A DNA stretch of 64,000 nucleotides from Paraflavitalea soli (GCF_003555545.1 NZ_CP032157.1:1492546-1556545); one strand, 5' to 3'; shown: positions 1 through 8,476, counted from the stretch's first letter. Notes: generated by a model from the letters alone, not told the origin. Numbers and translations are program-made.

Positions 1-1115
1 TTTACGCCCGGGTTATTGATCTTGTTGTTGAGGTGATAATAACTTACCGTAGAGGGCTGGGCCGTAAATTCTGTAGTGATCGTTTGATCACTTATCGTTT
101 TGTTCATCCAGCTGTCTATATTGGTATACAGGCTGAGCGTATTGAGGCTATCCAGTTCCCAGCTTAGTTCTGCATTGCCAAAACTCCATTTTGAACTGGC
201 ATATTGGTCGCCATCCAGTGTTCTTTTGCTATAGATATTTTGGGTGAATGGGGTGGTCGTATTGGTATTGTGCTGTAAGGCAGGATCAGCAAACCCCGTA
301 TTAAAGAAGAGGCTGAGGCCGACCTTGCCCATCTTCGCATTGCCATTGATGGAGAAATTATTCAACTTATCACTGGTCCTGGAGAAGGTATTCAGGGAGC
401 CATTATACCCCGCCACCTTTTTCTTGGTTATGATATTGATCAGTCCACCGATGCCTTCCCCATCATATTTGGCCGAAGGGGTGGTGATCACTTCTATCTT
501 TGAGATCAATGCCCCGGGAAATCCCCGCAGCGCTTCTTTTACGTTCCTGGCAAACATGGAGGTTTCTCTGCCGTTGAGCAATACCCTGAAATTGGATTTC
601 CCGTTCACCCTTATATTATCTTCTCCGTCCACTGTTATAAATGGGGTCTTACGCAGGATGTCAATGGCCGTCTCTGTTTTATTGGTAGGATCATCTTCCA
701 CATTAAACACGATCTTATCATCTGATTGTTCCACCATCGGTCTTTGTGCACTAACTACTACTTCCTTTAGCAGACCTGTGACCTTTGATAGCTGAACAGG
801 GTCGATCTGTATATCCCCCTCCTTCATTGTAACATTGACCATGACCCGCATTTCGACAAACCCCGTATGGGTGAAGGAGAGTGTATAGCTTCCTGTATCG
901 GGTTTGTTGAGCTGAAAGCTGCCGTTCTCTGTTGATAAGGTTGTTTGTAAGGGAATCGTGTTATTCTTTTTGAAGATGCGTACAGTGGTCAAAGCAAGCG
1001 GCTTGCTGCTATCTGACACTGTACCTGACAATTTTCGGGTAGTTTGTGAAAATGCACACGCGGGCAAAATGAGCAGCATAACTGCCCGGATAATGGGAAG
1101 AAAATACTTTTTCAT
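1..1115 (-). CDS. TonB-dependent outer membrane receptor, partial (C-terminus beyond the window)
   Basis: The reading frame is open from the ATG at 1115 to the window edge, giving about 371 codons. It starts with a signal peptide (MKKYFLPIIRAVMLLILPA...) and then has a carboxypeptidase-regulatory-like beta-sandwich at about residues 24-110, with typical words such as LSGTVSD and GSFQLNKPDTGSYTL. A TonB plug follows at about 120-235 (ILRKTPFITVDGEDNIRVNGK, TTPSAKYDGEGIGGLINIIT), then the start of the beta-barrel. This layout is that of the 'outer membrane beta-barrel family' receptors (PF14905 type) rather than SusC, since there is no SusC signature. It lies 98 bp downstream of a siderophore-interacting flavoprotein on the same strand, so import of a ferric siderophore is the likely role (inference). 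The substrate itself cannot be read from the sequence. Confidence 0.88.
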   Translation of the reverse strand, partial: MKKYFLPIIRAVMLLILPACAFSQTTRKLSGTVSDSSKPLALTTVRIFKKNNTIPLQTTLSTENGSFQLNKPDTGSYTLSFTHTGFVEMRVMVNVTMKEGDIQIDPVQLSKVTGLLKEVVVSAQRPMVEQSDDKIVFNVEDDPTNKTETAIDILRKTPFITVDGEDNIRVNGKSNFRVLLNGRETSMFARNVKEALRGFPGALISKIEVITTPSAKYDGEGIGGLINIITKKKVAGYNGSLNTFSRTSDKLNNFSINGNAKMGKVGLSLFFNTGFADPALQHNTNTTTPFTQNIYSKRTLDGDQYASSKWSFGNAELSWELDSLNTLSLYTNIDSWMNKTISDQTITTEFTAQPSTVSYYHLNNKINNPGV

Positions 1116-1213
1116 GGCTGTAGCTTTGCGGGTTACAGCTATAAAGGTTAACGAATTACTTCGTACTTAGGGAATCAATGTGATGAAAGGTCGCCCGAAA
1201 ATGATGGTGGGTC

Positions 1214-1942
1214 TCACAACCCCTTCTTCCCATCCGCCCAATAGGCATCTGTGCGTATCTGGCTGGCATCAACACCTTTGTTCAACAGGTATTTCCGGAA
1301 CCGGCTTACCGACAAAGCCCTGCCCGCCAGGTAGAATGTGGCCCCTTTCCAGTTGGCCCAGCAATCCGGGTGCATATCTTCCATCCAGTTGATCGCATTC
1401 ACAGCAGGCGCATCCATCGCTGCATCCACATTATCGACCATGATCTTTAGCGAATGGAGGGCTTTTTCATGTTGAGGTTGCAACTCCAATATGCCGAAGT
1501 ATTCATGACTGCAGGCCAGGGCCGTCGTCTTATACCAGTTGTACAGGCCGATCGTTGTTTCATCACCGAAAAAGAAATGGTGGCGGCCCTGGTCATTGTA
1601 CTTTAGTTTACCCTGACCTGCACGAAACCTTACTTCCATACCAGGTTCCAGGTTGGTGGCCCAATGGCTGCCAGGCCCTTTGCCATGCAGGTAAAAAAGC
1701 ACGGAGCACTGGCCCTGCTGCTTATTGAAAGAAGCCAGCGTATAATGTCGGAAATTGGTATCATCTACCCTGAATTGGACAATCTTGCCCGGCAAAAAGT
1801 GTTCATGATCGAAGTCTCCTTTGAAAGTGACGAGCTTTAGTTCATCAGAAAGCATCGTTGTATGCGATACCGTTGCATGGCGCAGCCAGGGATTGGCTAC
1901 TGCGAGCATAATATCTGCCAGGTATTTGGGGAGCTGAGGCAT
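1214..1942 (-). CDS. Siderophore-interacting protein (FAD-dependent ferric reductase, ViuB/SIP type)
   Basis: This 242-residue protein has the size and layout of the SIP family: an FAD-binding beta-barrel in the first half and an NAD(P)H-binding-like second half. The flavin motif RHYTLAS is at residues 65-71, and the family's C-terminal aromatic pair (YW) is at 234-235 followed by a short Gly/Lys tail. Members reduce ferric siderophore complexes in the cytoplasm so that iron is released. The gene is the first of a probable minus-strand operon with the TonB receptor ending at the window edge, and it is divergent from an AraC-family regulator. A -7 like box (TAGTTTTG on the minus strand, 1979-1986) lies about 36 bp upstream of its ATG. 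Haem- or other flavin-dependent reductases of the same fold are possible, but the context fits iron uptake. Confidence 0.87.
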   Translation of the reverse strand: MPQLPKYLADIMLAVANPWLRHATVSHTTMLSDELKLVTFKGDFDHEHFLPGKIVQFRVDDTNFRHYTLASFNKQQGQCSVLFYLHGKGPGSHWATNLEPGMEVRFRAGQGKLKYNDQGRHHFFFGDETTIGLYNWYKTTALACSHEYFGILELQPQHEKALHSLKIMVDNVDAAMDAPAVNAINWMEDMHPDCWANWKGATFYLAGRALSVSRFRKYLLNKGVDASQIRTDAYWADGKKGL

Positions 1943-1978
1943 GGTATAATAATATTTATGAACTGAATATTAACTTTA

Positions 1979-2044
1979 CAAAACTATCAACCCCTTCGTT
2001 GGTTATATTTATACCAAACGGATAAAAGTTTACACCAAACGGAT
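1979..2044. promoter_or_regulatory. Divergent control region with 11-bp direct-repeat operator
   Basis: The sequence ACCAAACGGAT occurs twice in direct orientation, at 2013-2023 and 2034-2044. The start-to-start spacing is 21 bp, or two helical turns. A -7 like box for the flavoprotein (TAGTTTTG, minus strand) is at 1979-1986. Counted from its expected start near 1972, the repeats lie at about -41 to -51 and -62 to -72, where AraC activators usually bind. The second repeat ends 3 bp before the ATG of the regulator, so binding could also repress the regulator. Binding is inferred, not shown. Confidence 0.6.
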
Positions 2045-2047
2045 TTT

Positions 2048-3043
2048 ATGCAAGTCACCGTTAGAGATGGTCAGGGAATAGATTTCACCTTGAACGATAC
2101 TTTTTACACCGATCACATTCACAAGCCCCTCGTCACTGAAAAACGGGAGATCTTCAGTTTCCCATTTGGGGATGCCGAATTAGTAAGAATTGCGTTTTCC
2201 GGCGTTTATATTGTTTATGGCGATATGCAGTTACATGGAACAAGGAAACTTCATTTTGAAATGCTGGATCACCATGACCTGGTAGAAATGCATTTCACCC
2301 TTGCCGGTAGTGGTATGATGATGGATGACCTGAATGGCGGGCAATACCATTTCAAGGCAAATGAACACAATATGCACTATATGCCCAATTTTATGGGAAT
2401 AGGGGATTATGTGCAGCACGAACGCTACAAGTTTTTTGAAGTACACTTTACTACCGAATTTTTCCTGCAGCTGGCCCAATCAGGCAGTCCGGGTTTAAGG
2501 CGTTTTGCCGAGATGATAGAAAATGGCAAGGTCACCCAACTAAGCCGCGAGAATCTGCCCATTTCCTTTAATATGTACCAGTGCATCCGGGATATGATGA
2601 ATTGTACCTGTACAGGTGGCCTTAAGCTGTTGTTCCTGCAATCCAAATGTATAGAACTGCTTTCCCTGCAGGCCCAGATGTATGAAGATGCCCTGGGTAA
2701 AACCTCCTCTCATATGGTTACCGGCCCCCATGACAAGGACCGCATCCTGTATGCCCGTGAATACCTGTTGCAGCATATTATTGCGCCGCCCTCCCTCACC
2801 GAACTGGCCAAAATTGCAGGTATTAATGAGTTCAAATTGAAGCAGGGTTTTAAGCAGGTGTTCAACAATACGGTATACGGTTACCTTAGTGATTACAAGC
2901 TCGATCAGGCGCGGGAATTATTATTGCAGGGAAATAGGGCCATCAAAGAAGTGGCCGACGATCTGGGCTACTCTTCCGTGCAGCACTTCAGCAATGCATT
3001 CCGGAAGAAGTTTGGCGTTACACCCGGCAAAGTGAAGTGGTAA
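2048..3043 (+). CDS. AraC-family transcriptional regulator, PchR-like
   Basis: The protein has 331 residues. The last 100 (about 231-331) form the two helix-turn-helix motifs of the AraC/XylS family, with words such as SLTELAKIAGINEFKLKQGF and VADDLGYSSVQHFSNAFRKK and a terminal FGVTPG. The N-terminal part (LVEMHFTLAGSGMMMDDLNG) resembles the ligand domain of PchR-type regulators, which respond to ferric siderophores. It is divergent from a siderophore-interacting protein and a TonB receptor, and the shared 105-bp spacer carries a direct repeat. I infer that it activates that operon when the siderophore is present. The class is sure; the siderophore ligand is inferred from context. Confidence 0.88.
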   Translation: MQVTVRDGQGIDFTLNDTFYTDHIHKPLVTEKREIFSFPFGDAELVRIAFSGVYIVYGDMQLHGTRKLHFEMLDHHDLVEMHFTLAGSGMMMDDLNGGQYHFKANEHNMHYMPNFMGIGDYVQHERYKFFEVHFTTEFFLQLAQSGSPGLRRFAEMIENGKVTQLSRENLPISFNMYQCIRDMMNCTCTGGLKLLFLQSKCIELLSLQAQMYEDALGKTSSHMVTGPHDKDRILYAREYLLQHIIAPPSLTELAKIAGINEFKLKQGFKQVFNNTVYGYLSDYKLDQARELLLQGNRAIKEVADDLGYSSVQHFSNAFRKKFGVTPGKVKW

Positions 3044-3049
3044 GCAGCA

Positions 3050-3556
3050 TTAAAGATCCAACAGCCTCGTGTGGATCTCTTCCAGCGGCTCCGGGCGCAC
3101 CTGCGGTTCATTGGCAAAAATGTAAAAGCTGTCATCCGTCCAGGCATATCGTTTTACCCCATAGATCATCAGTTGGTCAAATATCCATACCAGCTCACCA
3201 TAAGTAATGCCTTCACCCAGTTCTAGCTTCAATACCGAATTGGTATCATGCGTAATGGTCAGCCTTTCAATTTCCCGGCGGACAAAATCAAGTTTCGCAC
3301 GTTGGTTAAACTGATCGAATTGGCTATGAGGTTCAAAAAAGAACTGCACTTCAACGATCTTCTTATTTTTAGCCGCTTCCCATACGCTATACTTTGAAAA
3401 CCTCAGCTGCCCTTTTGGGGGCTTCTCGTCCGACGGCAAAAACATCCTGATAGCATACTGTTGTTCTCCAAAAGGGGTAACCAGGTACATGATCAGCAGC
3501 GGCAATGCCAGCAAACTGATCAGCCCGGGTGTATAGAATAACTTAGGAAGTCTCAT
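3050..3556 (-). CDS. Hypothetical single-pass membrane protein
   Basis: The frame is open from 3592, but I place the start at the ATG at 3556 (MRLPKLFYTPGLISLLALP), giving 168 residues, because the residues before it look non-coding and the membrane segment then begins at once. One hydrophobic helix covers about residues 7-30. The rest is soluble, with a charged middle part and a C-terminal stretch (GITYGELVWIFDQLMIYGVK) that recalls the periplasmic domain of ExbD/TolR-like proteins only loosely. It is convergent with the AraC gene, with a 6-bp gap. I do not recognise a family and assign no function. Confidence 0.6.
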   Translation of the reverse strand: MRLPKLFYTPGLISLLALPLLIMYLVTPFGEQQYAIRMFLPSDEKPPKGQLRFSKYSVWEAAKNKKIVEVQFFFEPHSQFDQFNQRAKLDFVRREIERLTITHDTNSVLKLELGEGITYGELVWIFDQLMIYGVKRYAWTDDSFYIFANEPQVRPEPLEEIHTRLLDL

Positions 3557-3656
3557 GAAATTGAGATGCACAGGGTAGGTATTTCCATACAATCAGGCTT
3601 AGAACGGGTCCTGTCTGATAAATCCCAAACTAGGGTGATACCCTCTAAATGGCCTA

Positions 3657-3818
3657 TTGTAATTGCACTGAATATGCTTACGACTTGCACTGGCCTGGCC
3701 TATACAGTGCAAGTCGTAAGAATATTCAGGTGTCTTTGTTCCTTATATAACTGGCACTATATTAAAGAGATAGCAACGTTATTGGAATGAATCGTTCAAA
3801 TGCTCAGTGCAATTACAA
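3657..3818. repeat. Nested inverted repeats with four copies of an 8-mer
   Basis: Two inverted repeats are nested here. The inner one has 25-bp arms (3668-3692 and 3705-3729) with one mismatch and a 12-nt spacer; its central 16 bp (3677-3692 with 3705-3720) are perfect. The outer one has 15-bp perfect arms (3657-3671 and 3804-3818). The 8-mer TTGCACTG occurs at 3663-3670 and 3685-3692, and its complement at 3705-3712 and 3805-3812. No T-run follows the hairpin, so it is not a simple terminator. It fills most of the gap between two hypothetical genes; a MITE-like remnant, a structured RNA or a multi-site operator are all possible. Confidence 0.75.
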
Positions 3819-3934
3819 AAACCCGAAATAGCGCCTACTATCTTGATTTGCAGTCTCGTACAGCAATCTGACAGAAGGTATATCCCGTATATGGCCTGAG
3901 ATGGAAGTTGTCACATCAACGCCCAGGCTCTTCT

Positions 3935-4612
3935 ATGACCAGGAAAAACAAAAACAAACTCACTAAGAAGCGGATCCACGAGGAAGCGGCTTTTGGACGA
4001 ACAAGAGAGAATATGTCGGAATTTGGCCGGGCGGGTGAAGCCAATCGCCTGGTGCGTGAGGCATTCAATGATGTATTGCAACCTATCAGCGACCGGTATG
4101 TTTCAGGCAGGTTAACGAAGCGGATGGTCCGCATCATCCACAGCGATCCTGTAAGGGCAAGGGGCGAGCGTATAGTCACGCCGGAAGCATTGCCCATGCT
4201 GGAAGGGTTCAATTTCAACCGCAACAAATTACTGGCTGATACTTTGTATGCACCCTGGCACCTCTACCTGGACCATGCCGCAGGTTTATTCAGGATCCAT
4301 ATTCCTTTTTTCAATGCTATTACGATGGTCGACACGCAATCTGGTGCAGATGACTACCGCCTTATTGCCTGTGCTACGGCTATTGATTTTGAAAACCGTG
4401 ATACGAAAACGGTAATACAGCAAAGCCAGCACATTCTAACGAATGATACCACCACCAGGTCTATCAACTTTAGCTTACACCTTCCGCCGGGCAATACCCA
4501 TCCGGTTATACTTACCCTTGGCGTTGAATTTTTTGGCGGCGGCATTCCCGGAGCGCCCATTGCTTCCCGGTATATAAATGCCATGGCGGTTATAAAAGTA
4601 GTCACTGGATAA
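3935..4612 (+). CDS. Hypothetical protein of a Bacteroidota family
   Basis: The open frame can be read from a TTG at 3908, but an ATG at 3935 (MTRKNKNKLTKKRIHEEAA) is the better start and gives 225 residues. The N-terminus is strongly basic, followed by a conserved-looking block (MSEFGRAGEANRLVREAF) and a stretch ending in MLEGFNFN at about residues 90-97. The second half is rich in beta strands. I remember similar basic proteins of unknown function from many Bacteroidota genomes, often in several copies, but cannot confirm this here. No signal peptide or membrane helix is visible, so it is probably cytoplasmic. The large repeat cluster lies directly upstream. Confidence 0.7.
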   Translation: MTRKNKNKLTKKRIHEEAAFGRTRENMSEFGRAGEANRLVREAFNDVLQPISDRYVSGRLTKRMVRIIHSDPVRARGERIVTPEALPMLEGFNFNRNKLLADTLYAPWHLYLDHAAGLFRIHIPFFNAITMVDTQSGADDYRLIACATAIDFENRDTKTVIQQSQHILTNDTTTRSINFSLHLPPGNTHPVILTLGVEFFGGGIPGAPIASRYINAMAVIKVVTG

Positions 4613-4627
4613 CGATTTCGAAGATAT

Positions 4628-5095
4628 ATGAAGTACGAAAAGTATACGGATTTAATAATTGCCAATAATAACCTGGTGTATGAATTCACCAGCATTGGTC
4701 CTAAGGGGGCAATTTCTAAAATAGTTCAATTTACACTTACAGAAGATGAAGCAATCGTAAACTTGGCATTTGGAAATAAGAAAGAAGATGGTAGTATAGA
4801 TGATTTGGCAAGGAATGATAATAAAGATATGAATAAAATATTGGCTACCGTAGTCTCTATACTTAAGATCTTCTTTGAAGCATACCCGGATAAATGGATA
4901 TTTTTTGCAGGTAGTACGCCTGAAAGAACAAGACTTTACCGGATGGCTATAACTTTAAATTACGAGGAGTTAATAGTTGAATATGAGATAGTTGAAGTTT
5001 TGAGCGAAGGAGGTGATTTTCTGGATGTTATCTTTGAAAAGGGACGGGATTATGTTGCTTTTTTAGTAAGAAAAAAACTTATCTTTGTAATATGA
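4628..5095 (+). CDS. DUF6934-like protein, first gene of a two-gene unit
   Basis: This 155-residue protein carries the words that I associate with the Bacteroidota DUF6934 family: a start around KYTDLIIANNNLVYEFTSIG, then GPKGAISKIVQFT, NLAFGNKKEDGSIDDLARND, and a conserved block GSTPERTRLYRMAITLNYEE. No signal peptide or membrane helix is seen. Its stop overlaps the start of the next gene (ATGA at 5092-5095), so the two are translationally coupled. Base composition is visibly more AT-rich than in the neighbours, which suggests recent gain. The pair looks like a small toxin-antitoxin or other two-component module in layout, but function is unknown and this is only an inference from gene order. 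Confidence 0.72.
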   Translation: MKYEKYTDLIIANNNLVYEFTSIGPKGAISKIVQFTLTEDEAIVNLAFGNKKEDGSIDDLARNDNKDMNKILATVVSILKIFFEAYPDKWIFFAGSTPERTRLYRMAITLNYEELIVEYEIVEVLSEGGDFLDVIFEKGRDYVAFLVRKKLIFVI

Positions 5096-5265
5096 AACCG
5101 AAAGAGAGTAATAAAGAAAGAGCTGCTAAGAAAGCAGCTTCATTGGGAATGAAGATCACGGTTAGCAAAGAGCTTGACAAACTTTCTGATAAAGTTCTTT
5201 TCCCTGAAAAACTTGAACGGGCCAATAAGATCTTGGCCAATACAAAGTTTCGATACGTAAAATAA
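5092..5265 (+). CDS. Small basic protein coupled to the DUF6934-like gene
   Basis: A 57-residue frame starts at the ATG at 5092, which overlaps the previous stop by four bases, and ends at TAA 5263-5265. The protein begins with many Lys, Glu and Ala residues (MKPKESNKERAAKKAASLGM), followed by a helix with LDKLSDKVLFPEKLERANKI and a short basic tail. It is charged throughout and most likely a small helical cytoplasmic protein. A clear terminator 22 bp downstream closes the unit. The tight coupling supports that it is real despite its length. No family is recognised; an antitoxin-like partner is one idea. Confidence 0.68.
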   Translation: MKPKESNKERAAKKAASLGMKITVSKELDKLSDKVLFPEKLERANKILANTKFRYVK

Positions 5266-5287
5266 CCTTACATTAAGATATAGCAGA

Positions 5288-5311
5288 GCCACCATAACAG
5301 GTGGCTTTTTT
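5288..5311 (+). terminator. Rho-independent terminator of the DUF6934-like pair
   Basis: The stem GCCACC (5288-5293) pairs perfectly with GGTGGC (5300-5305) around a 6-nt loop and is followed by six T residues (5306-5311) and a further T-rich stretch. It lies 22 bp after the stop of the small gene. Confidence 0.85.
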
Positions 5312-5330
5312 GTTTTGCTAAGGATGCCCT

Positions 5331-5630
5331 TCACCGGATAACAATCGTTTGCAGATAATGAGAATCCCCGCAGCAAACAGCTACTTTGTAGATACCGGTA
5401 CTGATAAGGACAGGTAAACAAATGGTATGCGTAGAGAAATGCTCTTTATGTGCCAGGAAGCTTTTAAACAGCAGCACTCCACTGAGGGTATAAAAATAAA
5501 TGGTAAATACACCCCGCTCAATATTATACAATTGCAACCAAAAGCGCCGCTCTGTGACCAGGCTGGGGTACAGAGTAATGCGTTGTGATAGCTGCAGGAA
5601 CCGCGCTGCAGGTAGTAATGGTAATATCAT
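5331..5630 (-). pseudogene. Orphan T9SS type A sorting-domain fragment
   Basis: From the ATG at 5630 a frame of 99 residues runs to the stop at 5331. About 80 residues of it look like a T9SS type A C-terminal domain: ITLYPSLV in place of the usual VYPNPV, then FWLQLYNIERGVFTIYFYTL, a SGVLLFK block and the end GIYKVAVCCGDSHYLQTIVI. Only about 20 residues precede it, with no convincing cargo domain or signal peptide, although the frame stays open upstream to 5858. I read it as the tail of a decayed secreted protein. A short real gene using a non-ATG start near 5760 cannot be excluded. The cupin gene starts divergently nearby. Confidence 0.5.
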
Positions 5631-5771
5631 AGGATGGATATTGTAAAGGTGAACGTTGACGACGATAAAAGTAGTCCCTTTTGCAAAGGCAGTCAATAGT
5701 AGAGTTATGAGCCTCCCCGGTATTTTTACCAGATAGAAATTGTACGTTATCTTTAGTACAAAGAAAAAAAC

Positions 5772-6224
5772 ATGACTAAAAGAGACCTTACCCTGGTAGC
5801 CATCACCGTGGCAGTGATGTGTATTCCCCTCGCCATTGTAGCCCATAAAAACCAACAAGCTGAAATGACCTCCTCTGTTTTCGATTGGACCACCATCCCG
5901 GTGAAACCTACCAAAACCGGAGAATCACGCGCCTTCTTCCAGGCCCCCACGCCAACGCTCGATGAACTGGAATGCCATGTTACTACCCTCCATCCCGGTG
6001 AGTCTCCCCATGCCCCACACAAACATCCCGATGAAGAGCTCGTCATCATCAAAGAAGGAATAGTGGAATCCCTGGTCAATGGGGTGGTGAAAAGAGTAGG
6101 GCCGGGTTCGGTGATCTTCCAATCATCCAATCAGCTGCACAGCATCAAAAATGTGGGGACCACCCAGGCCACTTATCATGTGATAAAATGGAAGACGGCC
6201 AAAACGCCGAAGACAGGCAACTAA
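5772..6224 (+). CDS. Cupin-domain protein, membrane-anchored or secreted
   Basis: The protein has 150 residues. A hydrophobic N-terminus (about residues 7-24) serves as signal or anchor. A single cupin barrel follows: the first metal motif has His80, His83, His85 and Glu88/Glu89 (PHAPHKHPDEE), and the second has His123 in QLHSIKN. These residues are those that bind a metal in active cupins. The substrate is unknown; extracytoplasmic single-domain cupins of this kind have been given many functions. The gene stands alone, without a tight neighbour downstream. Identification of the fold is firm, activity is open. Confidence 0.85.
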   Translation: MTKRDLTLVAITVAVMCIPLAIVAHKNQQAEMTSSVFDWTTIPVKPTKTGESRAFFQAPTPTLDELECHVTTLHPGESPHAPHKHPDEELVIIKEGIVESLVNGVVKRVGPGSVIFQSSNQLHSIKNVGTTQATYHVIKWKTAKTPKTGN

Positions 6225-6437
6225 TGTGGTGAAATATGCCTTTCGTCGATACGAGCCCGTCAAAGGTCTCCTATTAACTTCCGTTTAAATATTAATCTGC
6301 TATCTTAGTCCCCAACGGTTGGTACACCTGGGCCGTATCGTATCCAGTAACCAGCAAAAGAAATATAGGGGGACCTGCTTATGTTGAAATTTTCTACTAT
6401 TTGCAACGATATCCTGTTTTTGCGGGTCAATAAGCCT

Positions 6438-8450
6438 ATGCAATGGAGAGTTGTTGTATTGTCACTGATCTTATTGTTATCCAACCGCTTATTAGCCCAA
6501 AACTGCACCACCCTGGGGCAAAGCCCATCTACGGCTTTTCCCGTTTGCGGGTCCACTGCATTCAGCCAGACCAATGTACCTATTTGCGAATCACACACCA
6601 TCAATGTACCGGGCTGCGGTACGGGTGGCTATTCCGATAAAAACCCCTTTTGGTATCGCTTCACCTGCTTTACTTCCGGTTCCCTTGCCTTCCTGATCAC
6701 CCCCAACGACCTGGGTGATGATTATGACTGGATGCTCTATGATATTACCGGCAAGGACCCCAATGAGGTCTTTACCAATAACAGCCTGGTGGTGACGGGC
6801 AACTGGGCGGGTACCTATGGTCTTACCGGGGCTTCCGCCAGCGGTGTCAACAATATTCAATGCGGTTCCGATCCCGCCGATAATAAACCCACTTTTGCCA
6901 AATCGCCCAATATTATTGAAGGACATACCTACCTGCTGCTGATCAGCCATTTTACGGATTCTCAAAGCGGGTACAAATTGTCTTTTGGCGGTGGGACAGC
7001 TGTGATCACCGATCCCAAATTACCCGCCCTGCAAAGCGCTACAGCTGCTTGTGGCGGAACGGTGCTGCGGGTAAAACTGAACAAGAAAATGAAATGCGGC
7101 AGTCTGGCCGCTGATGGAAGTGATTGGTCGCTGGCGCCTGCAGCAGGCAATGTGATAGCAGCCGTGGGGATCGGATGTAATGCCGGTTTTGATATGGATA
7201 GTGTAGTGCTCACCGTGGACCGTATCATTGCACCCGGTAACTATGATATTATAATGAAAATGGGCAATGAAGGCAATACGCTAAGAGATATTTGTGACCG
7301 GGAAATACCGGTGGGAGAAAAAGTGCCTGTAACGGTATACCCCATTGTGCCAACACCCATGGACAGTATCAAGCCCATAGCCTGCGAGCCTGCAGAGCTG
7401 CAACTGGTTTTTAAGAATAATATGCGCTGTAATTCTATTGCTGCCGATGGCAGCGATTTTGTCATCAATGGCCTGCCGGTAGGCATAAAAGGTGCATCCG
7501 GTACCTGTACCAATGGCCTCTCTACGATTATCAAAATACAGCTCACCGGTCCCATACAAACTGCCGGTACCTGGACGCTCCAACTCAGACGTGGCAGTGA
7601 TGGCAATACCCTTATTGATGAATGCGGTATGGAAACGCCTGCAGGGTCAACCCTGAACTTTGTGAGTTACGATACTGTGAATGCTGATTTTACCTACAAT
7701 ATATTATGGGGCTGTAAAAAAGATACCGTTGAGTGCTTCCATCCCGGCGCCAATAATGTGCAGCAGTGGTCGTGGAACTTTGATAATGTGGGCAGCAGCA
7801 CCCAGCAAAATCCTGTATTTGTTTTCCCCACTTTCGGCAGCAAAAGGATACGGCTTGCCGTCAATAATGGCGTTTGTTCCGATAGTACAGAAGCCATTGT
7901 ATTACTGGATAATGCGATGGATGCCAGGTTTGGTTATCCTGAATTCCTGTGCCCTGAAGATCCTGCTGTTTTTACCGATAGCAGCATTGGTAAGCTGATT
8001 GCGTGGAACTGGACGTTTGGCAATGGTAATACCAGCACCCAGCAAAAGCCCGGCGAGCAGCGTTATGCCCGTCCGTTGGCCAGAACAAAATTGTATCCCG
8101 TGCGCCTGATCGTTGAGAACGATAAGCACTGCCTGGATACCGCCGTCCACCAGATAGAAGTTGTTACATCCTGTTATATCACTGTTCCCAATGGTTTTAG
8201 TCCCAATGGCGATGGCAACAACGATTTCCTGTATCCCCTCAATGCATTCAAGGCAACCCAACTTGAATTCAAGGTATATAACCGGTATGGACAAATTGTT
8301 TTTGAAACAAAGGATTGGAAGAAAAGGTGGGATGGTACTTTCAACGGACAAAAGCAACCATCCGGCACCTATGTATGGACACTGAGTTTCATTCATAGCG
8401 ATACCAAAGAAAAGGTCTTCCAGAAAGGTGCTACTACACTAATACGGTAG
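6438..8450 (+). CDS. T9SS type B sorting-domain protein with PKD-like domains
   Basis: The frame is open from an ATG at 6381, but the ATG at 6438 starts a proper signal peptide (MQWRVVVLSLILLLSNRLLAQ), giving 670 residues. After an N-terminal jelly-roll-like domain with several Cys there are repeated beta domains of about 100 residues that carry a shared pattern (CGSLAADGSDWSL and CNSIAADGSDFVI, then IRDICDxE-like blocks), and PKD-like domains (WSWNFDNVGSSTQQNPVFVF and WNWTFGNGNTSTQQKPG). The last 90 residues are the gliding-associated type B signal (VPNGFSPNGDGNND, KVYNRYGQIVFE, SGTYVW). It is exported by the T9SS and attached or released at the surface; the ligand is unknown. Confidence 0.9.
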   Translation: MQWRVVVLSLILLLSNRLLAQNCTTLGQSPSTAFPVCGSTAFSQTNVPICESHTINVPGCGTGGYSDKNPFWYRFTCFTSGSLAFLITPNDLGDDYDWMLYDITGKDPNEVFTNNSLVVTGNWAGTYGLTGASASGVNNIQCGSDPADNKPTFAKSPNIIEGHTYLLLISHFTDSQSGYKLSFGGGTAVITDPKLPALQSATAACGGTVLRVKLNKKMKCGSLAADGSDWSLAPAAGNVIAAVGIGCNAGFDMDSVVLTVDRIIAPGNYDIIMKMGNEGNTLRDICDREIPVGEKVPVTVYPIVPTPMDSIKPIACEPAELQLVFKNNMRCNSIAADGSDFVINGLPVGIKGASGTCTNGLSTIIKIQLTGPIQTAGTWTLQLRRGSDGNTLIDECGMETPAGSTLNFVSYDTVNADFTYNILWGCKKDTVECFHPGANNVQQWSWNFDNVGSSTQQNPVFVFPTFGSKRIRLAVNNGVCSDSTEAIVLLDNAMDARFGYPEFLCPEDPAVFTDSSIGKLIAWNWTFGNGNTSTQQKPGEQRYARPLARTKLYPVRLIVENDKHCLDTAVHQIEVVTSCYITVPNGFSPNGDGNNDFLYPLNAFKATQLEFKVYNRYGQIVFETKDWKKRWDGTFNGQKQPSGTYVWTLSFIHSDTKEKVFQKGATTLIR

Positions 8451-8476
8451 CAGCTATAATGTGTGTCCACATACAT

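Noticed and set aside
3566-3790. 74-codon plus-strand frame over the inverted-repeat region
   Set aside because: It runs through the hairpin arms and has no protein-like pattern.
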